Source: Mesorhizobium intechi (GTDB taxonomy: Bacteria > Pseudomonadota > Alphaproteobacteria > Rhizobiales > Rhizobiaceae). Taken from it: a DNA stretch of 55,778 nucleotides. The stretch spans positions 1 to 55,778 of the forward strand of contig NZ_PNOT02000040.1 of assembly GCF_002879535.1 (NCBI RefSeq), read 5' to 3'. Positions 34,388 to 42,908 of the stretch are shown here, piece after piece. The position numbers and the translations under genes are program-made. Under the pieces are notes generated by a model. That model worked only from the letters and a program-made list of their open reading frames with translations. It was not told where the DNA came from and did not search any database. Position 1 is the stretch's first letter. Each line of letters begins with the position of its first letter.

Positions 34388-35605
34388 TTGCCTGTTCCGA
34401 CAAAACCGATACCGAAACGCCCGGTCCGCTTCGATGCGGCTGAACGCGCAGCGCTTGACGCCGCATTGCAGAAAAACACGCTTTGGTATCTTGGGTCGGG
34501 CAAACCCGACGATGCGCCGGTCGCGCGCACGATGCAGCGATATGCCGATCGGTTCGGCGCCTATCGGGCGGTCTCAACATCGTCTGGTACCGCAAGCCTG
34601 CATGTGGCGATCGCCGCGTCGCAGATGCCAACCGGCTCCGAGGTGATTGTCACGCCCATCACTGACATTGGCACGATCAATGCGATCCTCTATCAAAACC
34701 TCATTCCCGTGTTTGCGGATGTTGATCCCGACACAGCGATGCCACAGGCCAAACATATTGAGGCGGCGATCACCGAACACACGCGTGGCGTGGTTGTGGT
34801 GCATCTGACGGGTCGTCCGGCAGAGATCAGTGACATCGCGGCTCTGTGCGAGGCGAAGGGGCTCGTGCTGATCGAGGATTGCGCGCAAGCCCTGGGTGCG
34901 ACTCACAAAGGAAAGCCTCTCGGACAATTCGGGCGTTTTGGCTGCTACAGTCTTAACGATCAAAAGCACATCACCTGCGGTGAGGGCGGCTTCGTGCTGA
35001 CCCACAACGACGATGACTATTTTCTGTGCCACAATTACGCGGACAAGTTCTTCGATCGTCACGGCCGTGGCGTGCGCCTGCATGCGCTCGCGCCCAACTA
35101 CCGGATGAGTGACCTTGATGGCGCGATGGCCGAAGTCCAGCTGGCCAAGCTCGATCAAATGGTTCTGCCGCGGCGCAGGCTTGGAGATCGGCTCAACGAC
35201 GAACTGGCCAAGATCCGTGGGATCATCCCGCAGGGCAGGCCGCTCGACGGTGAAAGCAGCTATTTCTTCTTTCTCTTCCGCATCGACAGTCCTGGTGTGA
35301 TCAAGTGCTCGCGCCAAGTGTTTCGCGATCAGATGTTGGACTTGGCCGGGATCAGTTCGTCGGGCGCCTACGTGCCGGAGCCTATCTACCGAAGCGACTA
35401 CTTCCTGAACAAGACCTTCTTTCCGGGCAGATGGCCAGCCGAAGTCGTGGCGGGGCGCACTTACGACTACCGCAAGGTAAGTCTGCCCGGGGCTGAGACG
35501 GCGGTCGAGACCGGCATACGCTTCATCTTGCATGAAGGTTTCAAGGATTCGGATATCGACGACTACGTCGCGGCGGTCAGGATGGTCGCCGAGCGCAATT
35601 ACTGA
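34388..35605 (+). CDS. DegT/DnrJ/EryC1/StrS family PLP aminotransferase
   Basis: TTG start at 34388 with GGAGGT 6 bases upstream, 405 residues. The PLP-binding parts are SSGTASLHVAIAAS (about 62-75), VLIEDCAQALGATH (about 160-173; Asp for the pyridine nitrogen) and CYSLNDQKHITCGEGGF, where the Lys forms the Schiff base. These enzymes aminate keto-sugars for surface polysaccharide or secondary metabolite synthesis; some act on other substrates such as inosose. It is the first gene of a plus-strand run reaching 39.7 kb, with 25 bases to the next start. No sugar-nucleotide enzymes are nearby, so the substrate is unclear. Confidence 0.85.
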   Translation: MPVPTKPIPKRPVRFDAAERAALDAALQKNTLWYLGSGKPDDAPVARTMQRYADRFGAYRAVSTSSGTASLHVAIAASQMPTGSEVIVTPITDIGTINAILYQNLIPVFADVDPDTAMPQAKHIEAAITEHTRGVVVVHLTGRPAEISDIAALCEAKGLVLIEDCAQALGATHKGKPLGQFGRFGCYSLNDQKHITCGEGGFVLTHNDDDYFLCHNYADKFFDRHGRGVRLHALAPNYRMSDLDGAMAEVQLAKLDQMVLPRRRLGDRLNDELAKIRGIIPQGRPLDGESSYFFFLFRIDSPGVIKCSRQVFRDQMLDLAGISSSGAYVPEPIYRSDYFLNKTFFPGRWPAEVVAGRTYDYRKVSLPGAETAVETGIRFILHEGFKDSDIDDYVAAVRMVAERNY

Positions 35606-35630
35606 TGCAGTGTTTCCTCTGAGGTCGGCG

Positions 35631-37001
35631 ATGGGCAACCGCGCACTTTTTCTCTCCCTGACCAGCATCTTCTTTGCGTGCTTGTTGTCGACAAGTCCGG
35701 CGCAGTTCACAGGTGACAAGCGGTGCGACACGGAAGGCATGCCGTTTAGCGAAGCCGCGCGCGTTAAGTACGAATGCGCCAGCACGCACCCACTTGAGGC
35801 CGGTTCGGGCGAGCGGGAGTTTTCGCTCAAACTGGGATCGCTTGCGGCCTATCCGGCCCAGACATACCCCTGGAAGGACATCGACCCCACCAAAGAGCCC
35901 GAGCGCTATCTACGCACGTTGCTAGCCTACGGTCTTAAAGACAATGTGACGCTCGACTGGCGGATCGAAGACGACAAGGAAAACCGCTGGTGTCTGGCAC
36001 CGTGGTTTCAGGATTTACGCGAGCGGCTTCGCGGCATGACCAAGGAGCGTGGCTCGCGGCCGTTCGAACTGCATGCGGGTCAAAAGCAATCCGGCGAGAA
36101 TTGGGCGGTCGGATTTTACAACGCACCCGGTTGTGCCCGGCTGGCGCTGCTCTGGAAAGATCCGGCCTTCCCCAAGACCAAGGACTTCGCCTTTCTTGAT
36201 GGTAGCTTCGCGATCAAGCTGCTGTTCACCACAGCGACGCCGGCGGACGTGCCGTATCTGGCCGGCTCGCTCGAATGGAAGGCCGCGATCGGCAAGGAGG
36301 GGCAGGTCGCAACCATGCGCCTCCTGCAAGTCGATGTCGCGGTGAAGGACGACCGCCGCAACGGTCTGTCGGGCTGGCTGTTCGGAACTTTCATCTACGA
36401 TGCCGGCACGCCTGGCAACACACCTTATGAGCGGCTCACGCCCGTTGGACTGAGTTGGGGCAACGATCCGACTTTGACGGCGTTCCAGTATGAGCAGGGA
36501 GGCCAACGCGTCAGCCAATCGTGGGTCAACCCGCGGGTCTCGGAGAAATTCTTCGCCCTGCCGCGCCACAATCTTGGACTGTTCGGACGCCTGAACGGTC
36601 CGGTGGACAATCCTCGGTCGACCTGCATCGCCTGTCACGGCCAGGCGCTGGATTGGGGCCGCGCCATACTGAAGGACACGCTGGCCGAACAAACAGCCAG
36701 CCTTCTTAAACCCGGCCCGCCCGATCCCGACAATGACGGTGCCGTCCAGAAGTATTTCGCCAATCTCGGCAAGGCGTCTTTTGTCAGTGGCACCCAAGCC
36801 CTTGACTATTCTTTGCAGGTGGCAATTGGGGTCCAGAATTTTCGAGCCTGGGTGCACAGTTACCCGGGGATGGCGGATCAAACCACGGACGTGCCAAAAC
36901 TCGTCTTCCCGTCGGACCCTTCAGATTTAGGGCCGCTTGATGCGCTCCGTAACAGTGGCGGGGATCTCCCGGGCCCATCGGAGATCCTTTTCGCCCGCTA
37001 A
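35631..37001 (+). CDS. Exported protein with a cytochrome-c-type haem motif
   Basis: ATG 35631 (GAGGTCGG upstream) gives 456 residues with a signal peptide (MGNRALFLSLTSIFFACLLS, cleavage near STSPAQ). A single CxxCH motif, STCIACHGQALDWG, lies near residue 335, so one c-type haem in the periplasm is likely. The N-terminal 300 residues are beta-rich with Trp-containing strands (WAVGFYNAPGCARLALLW, GWLFGTFIYDAG). I know this type as uncharacterised rhizobial proteins, not as a named enzyme. A +1 frame just past the stop continues as a protein-like helix to 37081 (LTESLQAQIDALRAELLKIR), so a frameshift close to the stop may have shortened it by about 27 residues. Confidence 0.7.
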   Translation: MGNRALFLSLTSIFFACLLSTSPAQFTGDKRCDTEGMPFSEAARVKYECASTHPLEAGSGEREFSLKLGSLAAYPAQTYPWKDIDPTKEPERYLRTLLAYGLKDNVTLDWRIEDDKENRWCLAPWFQDLRERLRGMTKERGSRPFELHAGQKQSGENWAVGFYNAPGCARLALLWKDPAFPKTKDFAFLDGSFAIKLLFTTATPADVPYLAGSLEWKAAIGKEGQVATMRLLQVDVAVKDDRRNGLSGWLFGTFIYDAGTPGNTPYERLTPVGLSWGNDPTLTAFQYEQGGQRVSQSWVNPRVSEKFFALPRHNLGLFGRLNGPVDNPRSTCIACHGQALDWGRAILKDTLAEQTASLLKPGPPDPDNDGAVQKYFANLGKASFVSGTQALDYSLQVAIGVQNFRAWVHSYPGMADQTTDVPKLVFPSDPSDLGPLDALRNSGGDLPGPSEILFAR

Positions 37002-37147
37002 CGGGCAGGCTGACAGAAAGCCTGCAAGCACAGATCGACGCGCTACGTGCCGAACTCCTGAAAATCCGCCAGCAAAAATAGTGCGGCAATCACAGGCGAC
37101 GGCTTCTGCCCAAACAGAATGATCGACGCAGAAAGCAAAGGTGACTT

Positions 37148-37426
37148 ATGAAAGACACGATAGCGACATGGGCGCTCTACTTCTCAATCGCTTCATTCGC
37201 GCTCTATCTTGCGACGGCCGTCGCGCAGTTGATCGCGCAACTGAAAACGATTCACGATGGCGCTCCCTCGACACAGGCGGTCCCCAACGTCTCCGGCTTC
37301 CTTACGGTGGTCAAGGACCTCGTGGAAGCATTGTCCAAAGCCAGTCCTTCGCTCGTCGCCCTGATCGCTTCGATCGCCTATCTGGCGCTGGCCGGAATGG
37401 CCGTCGGGGTGTTCGGCACCGGCTGA
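37148..37426 (+). CDS. Small two-helix membrane protein
   Basis: A 92-residue protein with AAAGGTGAC 2-3 bases before the ATG. Helix 1 is about residues 6-28 (ATWALYFSIASFALYLATAV) and helix 2 about 67-88 (SLVALIASIAYLALAGMAVG), joined by a polar loop with an amphipathic segment. This resembles small inner-membrane or holin-like proteins, but nothing ties it to a family. It lies between the haem protein and the S1/P1 nuclease. Confidence 0.6.
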   Translation: MKDTIATWALYFSIASFALYLATAVAQLIAQLKTIHDGAPSTQAVPNVSGFLTVVKDLVEALSKASPSLVALIASIAYLALAGMAVGVFGTG

Positions 37427-37539
37427 GCATCTCATGTTCGGCACGAGAGAATTCTGGACGGAGATAGCATTTGCCGACATTGAGCTTGTGACGGGCACGT
37501 AAACTGCGCGAGGAAAGTACGCCGACAAAGGAGGCTGTG

Positions 37540-38499
37540 TTGCTACGTTTTGTAACAGTGGTATTTGCGATCTTGATGGGCCTGATGTCTCCCGCCATGG
37601 CGTGGTGGGATATGGGCCACATGGAAGTGGCGGCAATTGCCTACGGTCGATTGAAGCCCGCGACAAAGACGAAGGTAGACGCGCTGATCAAACTTCATCC
37701 CGCCTACGGCATGTGGACCAAGGGCCTACAAGGCTTGCCCGACGACGAGATTTCACAACAAGCGTTTGTTCGCGCGGCGACCTGGGCAGACGACATCAAG
37801 ACCGATTTGAATTGCAAATCCCTACACACGCCCGATTGCTATAAGTCCGAAGGCGATGACGTTGGAAACCCGGACGCTGGCCAAAACATCGGTACTTCTG
37901 ATCATTTGGCGCATGCCTATTGGCACTTCTACGACATACCGTTTTCACCAGATGGCACCCCGACTGTGCCATCGCCTCCGGTGAACGCCCTTTCAGAAAT
38001 CAAACTTCTCACGACGGCGCTCGCAGACACGACCGCGACCGATGACCTGAAGTGCTACGATCTCGTCTGGCTTCTCCACCTTGTCGGCGACGCCCATCAA
38101 CCCCTGCATGCGGTGGGGCGCTTCACCAAACTCATCGACAAGGGAGACAGGGGCGGCAATGACGAGATGGTCAACGTCGGGGAAATTGCGCCAATCAAGC
38201 TGCACGCCTTCTGGGACAGTCTTCTTGGCGACTCCGCCTCTCCCGGCGCTGCGATTGCCGCAGCCTCTCTGCTGCCCCCTGCAGATCCGATCCTGGCCAC
38301 GAGAAGCGACCCGGAGAGTTGGTTCCAGGAAAGCGCCGCCTTGGCCCAGACCTATGCCTACGGCTCGGTGATCGGCAATGGACCTGGCCCGTATCAGCTT
38401 TCCCTTGACTATGAGAAGGCCGCAAAGAGCCTTGCGCAAAGCCAAGTGGCGTTGGCCGGGATGCGGCTCGGCAATCTGATAAACGCAGCGCTTCATTGA
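37540..38499 (+). CDS. S1/P1 family zinc-dependent nuclease, exported
   Basis: TTG 37540 is the likely start, 5 bases after AAAGGAGG (a GTG at 37537 is too close), giving 319 residues. The signal peptide (LLRFVTVVFAILMGLMSPAMA) ends just before WWDMGH, so the mature N-terminus is Trp, whose backbone binds zinc in this family. Other zinc ligands are visible: AATWADDI (Asp), SDHLAHAYWHFYD (His), LVWLLHLVGDAHQPLHAVGR (His, Asp, His) and GGNDEMVNV. S1/P1 nucleases cut single-stranded DNA and RNA and remove 3'-phosphates, here in the periplasm or outside. Its last bases overlap the next start (TTGA). Confidence 0.88.
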   Translation: MLRFVTVVFAILMGLMSPAMAWWDMGHMEVAAIAYGRLKPATKTKVDALIKLHPAYGMWTKGLQGLPDDEISQQAFVRAATWADDIKTDLNCKSLHTPDCYKSEGDDVGNPDAGQNIGTSDHLAHAYWHFYDIPFSPDGTPTVPSPPVNALSEIKLLTTALADTTATDDLKCYDLVWLLHLVGDAHQPLHAVGRFTKLIDKGDRGGNDEMVNVGEIAPIKLHAFWDSLLGDSASPGAAIAAASLLPPADPILATRSDPESWFQESAALAQTYAYGSVIGNGPGPYQLSLDYEKAAKSLAQSQVALAGMRLGNLINAALH

Positions 38500-39745
38500 T
38501 CGCCGATCGCTCGCGACTTCTGGGCGTATGGCTGGCGATCCTGCTCGCCTTGAGCGGAGGCGTCGGGCGGGCGGACGATGACCATAGCGCCCCGATAAGA
38601 CCTCCTGGGAAAGCAAGTCCGCTAACATTTGGGCAGGATGTGGGAGACATCACATTTGCCTGCAGGAAACATGTCTCAGCCAGCTGCTCGATCAGCGAGT
38701 TCATGCAATACGCCCGGGTCTGCGCGCTGCTTGTGGTCAAGGCGGGTCAGATTAGGCTCCAGCGCTTCAACAATGACCCCACCATATGTCGTGAAGACAA
38801 TTCGGACCCTGATGACCGCGCCAAGCGCTATGGCCTCGCATCCGCAACCAAGTCGATCACGTCAACTCTGCTTGGCAGTGCGATTGCCGAAACGAAGGGC
38901 GCCAAAACGCGAGCGCAGTTTGAGGCCGTGATGCAGCGTCCCGTCGATCACTTCGTACCGGTTCTTAGCGCAGGCCTCCGAAAAGCGGATACGCGGGAAC
39001 GTTGCTGGAACACCTCCTGATGATGCGCTCGGGTATACAATGGCAGGAGGACGGATGGTTCTCAGATGGCGCTGAATTCATAAGGGAGGTCAAGGACGAC
39101 CAAAGCGCCAGCATCATTGAGTTTGCCAAGCAACGCCGCTCAAGGGGCGCCGATTACTCAAGCAGGATCTTTAACTACTCAGGGCTTGATGCAAGCGTGA
39201 TCGCGGCCGTTGCCGAACAGATGGTCGCTCCTGAGAAGCTGACGCATTTCCTTCAAAGAGGACTGTGGTCGGCCATCGGCGCTGAAGCCAAAGCGAAATG
39301 GAAGGTAGACAGAACCGGTGCGGCAATTGGTGCGTGCTGTCTCACTGCCACCGTCGGTGATCTGGCTCGCTTTGCGCTACTGGTTCTCCATGAGGGGCAA
39401 GATAGGCCCCGTCACCAGTTTATCCCCCGTGGCTGGTTTGATCTCGCCACCAAACATGGGCCTCACAATGAGGACGAGAGCACCCGAGCAGACCCGAACG
39501 CATTCAATCCCGGCTGTCCGCTCGACTATCGATACGAATGGTGGCTGGCCCGCCGGCCCAGAACCGATTTTACGGCGGTCGGAATCAACGGGCAGTTCGT
39601 CCATATCTATCCCGACGCCGACGCCCTCGTGGTCCAAATCAGCGACTGGGGCGACTGGCGGCATGGGAACTTCCTCGAATGCGAGTCCCTTCGTGCCCAT
39701 GACGCCTTGGTGAGGGCGGCTGCCGTGCGACATCGCCGGCAGTAG
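38496..39745 (+). pseudogene. Frameshifted serine hydrolase (beta-lactamase family)
   Basis: TTG 38496 begins a signal peptide (VWLAILLALSGGVGRA) and a class C/DD-peptidase-like domain with YGLASATKSITSTLLGSA, where S-x-x-K gives the nucleophile. The frame stops at 39018-39020. The continuation is in another frame: SGYAGTLLEHLLMMRSGIQW across the junction, RIFNYSGLDASVIAAV (the Y-x-G/N box) and, at the end, FTAVGINGQFVHIYPDADAL. Adding one A to the AAAA run at about 38972-38975 restores a single frame of about 416 residues. It belongs to the penicillin-binding/esterase C group; the substrate is unknown. Start at 39002 for the second part has no ribosome binding site. Confidence 0.7.
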
Positions 39746-39864
39746 CGCTCACCGCATTCGAAGGCGGCCCGGGTCCGTTTCACGTTGAACAAAAGAATAT
39801 TGCGATGGCCGCGAACTGATCGCTTGTTCAACGGCCGGGCCACGCTAAAGTTCGCTTCGGGGGA

Positions 39865-41082
39865 ATGATATTGCTGCAACCGCAACTGGGCTGGGTCTGG
39901 CTCTCTCAATCGGAACGCCAGGCTGCAGAGGCTAGTCTCGCCGACGCGGGACCGGACGGTACGCGCGACGAACTTGGGTTCGGCGTGATCCATTTCGCCT
40001 ATGCCGACCGGTTCTTCCCCGGCACCTCGGTCCAGCACACCAGCCTACGGTATGTTTGGTTCATCTGCTGGGCGCTGCAGGAGATGGCTGCGCGATCCCC
40101 TGGCGGCCTGTTTTCCGATGCAATGTTCGCTGAGATCGAGGACCGTACCGGTCACAAGCTGCTCGAAAATTACGGTCATAAAGACGGCACCGGGATCATT
40201 GGCGGTCGCGTCCTGCGCAAGGGGGGGAGCCCGGTATCCAAGCCCAGCGGCATCTACTGGAGCGCGCTCAGAACATGGGGCCTGCTCGCTCCACTCGAGT
40301 CCACCTCGGCTCCGCCGTATCGTAGCGACCTCAATCGGCATTGGGATCTGCTGACGCGCCGTGACCGCCCAGAGGTCGACGCCAGCAGCGAGCGGCACGC
40401 CATCTTCGTCAATCCGCCCGACATGCCGACAGGATGGGCGAGGAGGAAGGGAGGGCTCAGTTTCGACTTCGATCTCGGGAAACGGGAGGATGACAAGATC
40501 CGCGCCGGTTGGTCGAAGCTGCGCGACCCGGAAGGGAACATATCGCTCTTGTCGCGTCTCGCCGAGCGCCGGCAAGCAGCGCCTGCAGCGATCACCAGTC
40601 CGGCCGTTCGCAAGCTCTGCACTTCGACAGAAATCCTGAAGCTCACCCGCGCCGATCAAGCCGCATCGCTCGTCTGCCTGGCGCGCGCACTTTACATCGC
40701 CATGGTCGGGGATCTCAAAAGGGCGGACGGGTCTACAGTGCGATCGCCTGACCAAATGCTGGCAAGTGCCCTTGGCACCCATAAGGCGAAAGCGCTGGCG
40801 CTGAACGTCGACCTTCTCGAACGGGACGACGTGCACGCACTGGGCGCGCTGAAACCCCTCCTTATGGCCGTCCAGAACTGGGTGGCGAGGGAGATGTCCG
40901 ACTACAGCAATCTTCAACCGACGTTCCTAAAACGCGAATACGCACTGAAGGATGATCGCGCGCTTCTGCTGAACGGCTCGGGCGATCGACGAAAACCGTG
41001 GGAGCCGTTCGAACCATGGCCCCTGACCTATCGCTGGGAAAAGGTCTCCGGCTTCCTCAAAGAACTGGCGCCGGCGGCATGA
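39865..41082 (+). CDS. DUF6361 family protein, first gene of a defence-like operon
   Basis: A 405-residue protein. The N-terminus fits the DUF6361 pattern closely: LGWVWLSQSERQAA, then GTRDELGFGVIHFAYADRFF, PGTSVQHTSLRYVWFICWAL. Mid-protein, SGIYWSALRTWGLL and the W-rich C-terminus are also family-like. There is no signal peptide, membrane helix or catalytic motif I recognise. DUF6361 genes commonly lie next to phospholipase-D-type and helicase genes, as here: its stop overlaps the next start (ATGA, 41079-41082). GGGGGA lies directly before the ATG; a TTG six bases further in would have better spacing. Confidence 0.75.
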   Translation: MILLQPQLGWVWLSQSERQAAEASLADAGPDGTRDELGFGVIHFAYADRFFPGTSVQHTSLRYVWFICWALQEMAARSPGGLFSDAMFAEIEDRTGHKLLENYGHKDGTGIIGGRVLRKGGSPVSKPSGIYWSALRTWGLLAPLESTSAPPYRSDLNRHWDLLTRRDRPEVDASSERHAIFVNPPDMPTGWARRKGGLSFDFDLGKREDDKIRAGWSKLRDPEGNISLLSRLAERRQAAPAAITSPAVRKLCTSTEILKLTRADQAASLVCLARALYIAMVGDLKRADGSTVRSPDQMLASALGTHKAKALALNVDLLERDDVHALGALKPLLMAVQNWVAREMSDYSNLQPTFLKREYALKDDRALLLNGSGDRRKPWEPFEPWPLTYRWEKVSGFLKELAPAA

Positions 41083-42908
41083 GCGAACACACCGCCTTCG
41101 GCGCGCAGCAGGCCTATTCGGTGTTCGAGGCGATGCGACCCGACCCTGGTCTCGGCATCGACCGGATGGCATGTCTCACATACTCGCTCGACCTGGTCGC
41201 GGTCACCGCGATGCTAATATCGATGACAGGCGCGGTCGACGACGAGTTGAGCGGTGGCCCAATGTGCCTCGCCGACGCACTCGGTTCGCTCGGCCCGCGT
41301 CTCAGGATTCTCTATCAAAAGGGTAGATTGCAGCCCGCCCGAAACCATTTCGGGATCCTTCATCTATTCGACGGCGTGTTGCATTCTGTCAGGCCGCAAC
41401 CCGGTGCCTCCTGGCATCCGAAAGCCCTGCTCACGCGCTACCTGGGAGACGACAAGTCGATCCGATGGCGGTTCTGGCTGGGCAGTCGCAACCTCACCAT
41501 CAGCGCCGATCGCGAAGCCGGTCTCTTGCTACACGGGATGCCTGCCAGAAAAGGGCAGCGGATTCCGGAGATCGCCCAAATGATCCGCGCCCTGGCCGGG
41601 CAACTCGACTGGCCCGAGGCGATCCTGGTCGAGCTCGCCGACCTTCGCTGGCAGGCGCCGGCGGGCGTCAAGTTTCGCAAACTGCACTGGCGCGCGCTTG
41701 GCACGACAAAGCCCTTTTTCACGCCGCTGCCAAAGTCCAGGCGCACCCTCTTGATCAGCCCGTTCGTCAACGCCGGCGGCCTGAAGGCGCTGACACCGCG
41801 GCCTGCAGGTTCAACCATGGAGCTGCTGACGATCCCCACGACCGCCAACGCGCTGGGCGAGCAGGCAGGCATGAAAGTGCGCGTCAACGAAGCGCCCCAG
41901 CCGGACCAGCCAGCGTTGGTGGCCACCAAGGACGAGACGTCCGAAACGGAAGCGCCCGATCCGATCAGAATGAGCGGACTTCATGCAAAACTCATTCTGC
42001 AAAAGAGCGATACCCGCAATCGGCTCTGGATCGGTAGCGCGAACATAACGGGCCGCGGGCTTGTCGACCGCAATGTTGAACTTATGGCCGAACTCGATAT
42101 TGACGATGCCATCGCCGGCACACTCGAAGCTTTCGTAGAGGCTCAGGAATTCGCCTCTGTCGCGCCACCGAGCGCAGAGACGCTGGAGCGGGAGGCAGCT
42201 GCCCGCGCGCTCGACGACGCGCTGCAAGCAGTCCTCGACTTGGAATTTGTGCTCACCATCGATGCTGATGGTCTGTCCCTCGAGGTCTCCGACAGCTTGG
42301 ATGCTTTTCTTGATGACTACCGCCTCGAGGCGTGGCTCTTTACGTTTCCGGATTCCGTGGTCGAATGGCCAACGAACTCGCGCCGGATCGTCCTGCGGCC
42401 GGGCCAGGTACCGCTCAAGCTGCAGACGTTTCTGGTGAGTTTCCGTGCGGAATCGCGAGGCGATCCGACGGTGAAAAGGGCCTGGACGCAGGAGGTGCAA
42501 TTTCCAGGATTAGATGCGCTTGCTCGGGACCGCGCCGCGACGGCCGCCTATATCGGAGCGTCCAACCTTGCCACCTGGTTTCGCGCGCGCCTGCAGGGTA
42601 TCACGCCAACCGAATCCACCACGTGGGCGGGAGCGGACAAGAACGGCGCCTCCTGGGGTGTCGGCGATGGTCCGTTCGGAATCGGCCGGTTCGCTCTGGA
42701 AGAAGTGCTCGCGGCCTGGGCTCGCAATCCCTCGCAATTCGAAGAGCGTGCGACGGCTATTTCCGAGGTTCTGGACGGCTTTCGACTGGATCTTAGCGAG
42801 CGCGAGGATGAGGAGGGCGTGGAGGCTTTGCGGCAGCTGGACGAAGTCGAGTCCTTCTGGTCGTCCGTGCGCGCCTGCCTTGACATCGGTGCGCCCCATG
42901 GCGCTTGA
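41079..42908 (+). CDS. Phospholipase D family protein
   Basis: A 609-residue protein; ATG 41079 overlaps the DUF6361 stop. Two PLD half-sites are visible: SWHPKALLTRYLGDDKS at about 111-127, followed by WRFWLGSRNLT, and SGLHAKLILQKSDTRN at about 303-318, followed by LWIGSANIT. Each has the H-x-K and GS-x-N parts, so the phosphodiesterase site may be active as a pair. PLD proteins cut phospholipids or nucleic acid phosphodiesters; next to a helicase the DNA or RNA option is more likely. The C-terminal 250 residues are alpha/beta and not recognised. It overlaps the helicase gene by 11 bases. Confidence 0.8.
   Translation: MSEHTAFGAQQAYSVFEAMRPDPGLGIDRMACLTYSLDLVAVTAMLISMTGAVDDELSGGPMCLADALGSLGPRLRILYQKGRLQPARNHFGILHLFDGVLHSVRPQPGASWHPKALLTRYLGDDKSIRWRFWLGSRNLTISADREAGLLLHGMPARKGQRIPEIAQMIRALAGQLDWPEAILVELADLRWQAPAGVKFRKLHWRALGTTKPFFTPLPKSRRTLLISPFVNAGGLKALTPRPAGSTMELLTIPTTANALGEQAGMKVRVNEAPQPDQPALVATKDETSETEAPDPIRMSGLHAKLILQKSDTRNRLWIGSANITGRGLVDRNVELMAELDIDDAIAGTLEAFVEAQEFASVAPPSAETLEREAAARALDDALQAVLDLEFVLTIDADGLSLEVSDSLDAFLDDYRLEAWLFTFPDSVVEWPTNSRRIVLRPGQVPLKLQTFLVSFRAESRGDPTVKRAWTQEVQFPGLDALARDRAATAAYIGASNLATWFRARLQGITPTESTTWAGADKNGASWGVGDGPFGIGRFALEEVLAAWARNPSQFEERATAISEVLDGFRLDLSEREDEEGVEALRQLDEVESFWSSVRACLDIGAPHGA

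Noticed and set aside
34574..35830. Minus-strand frame of 418 codons opposite the DegT aminotransferase
   Set aside because: The plus strand encodes a complete PLP enzyme; the antisense product matches no family and lacks a ribosome binding site.
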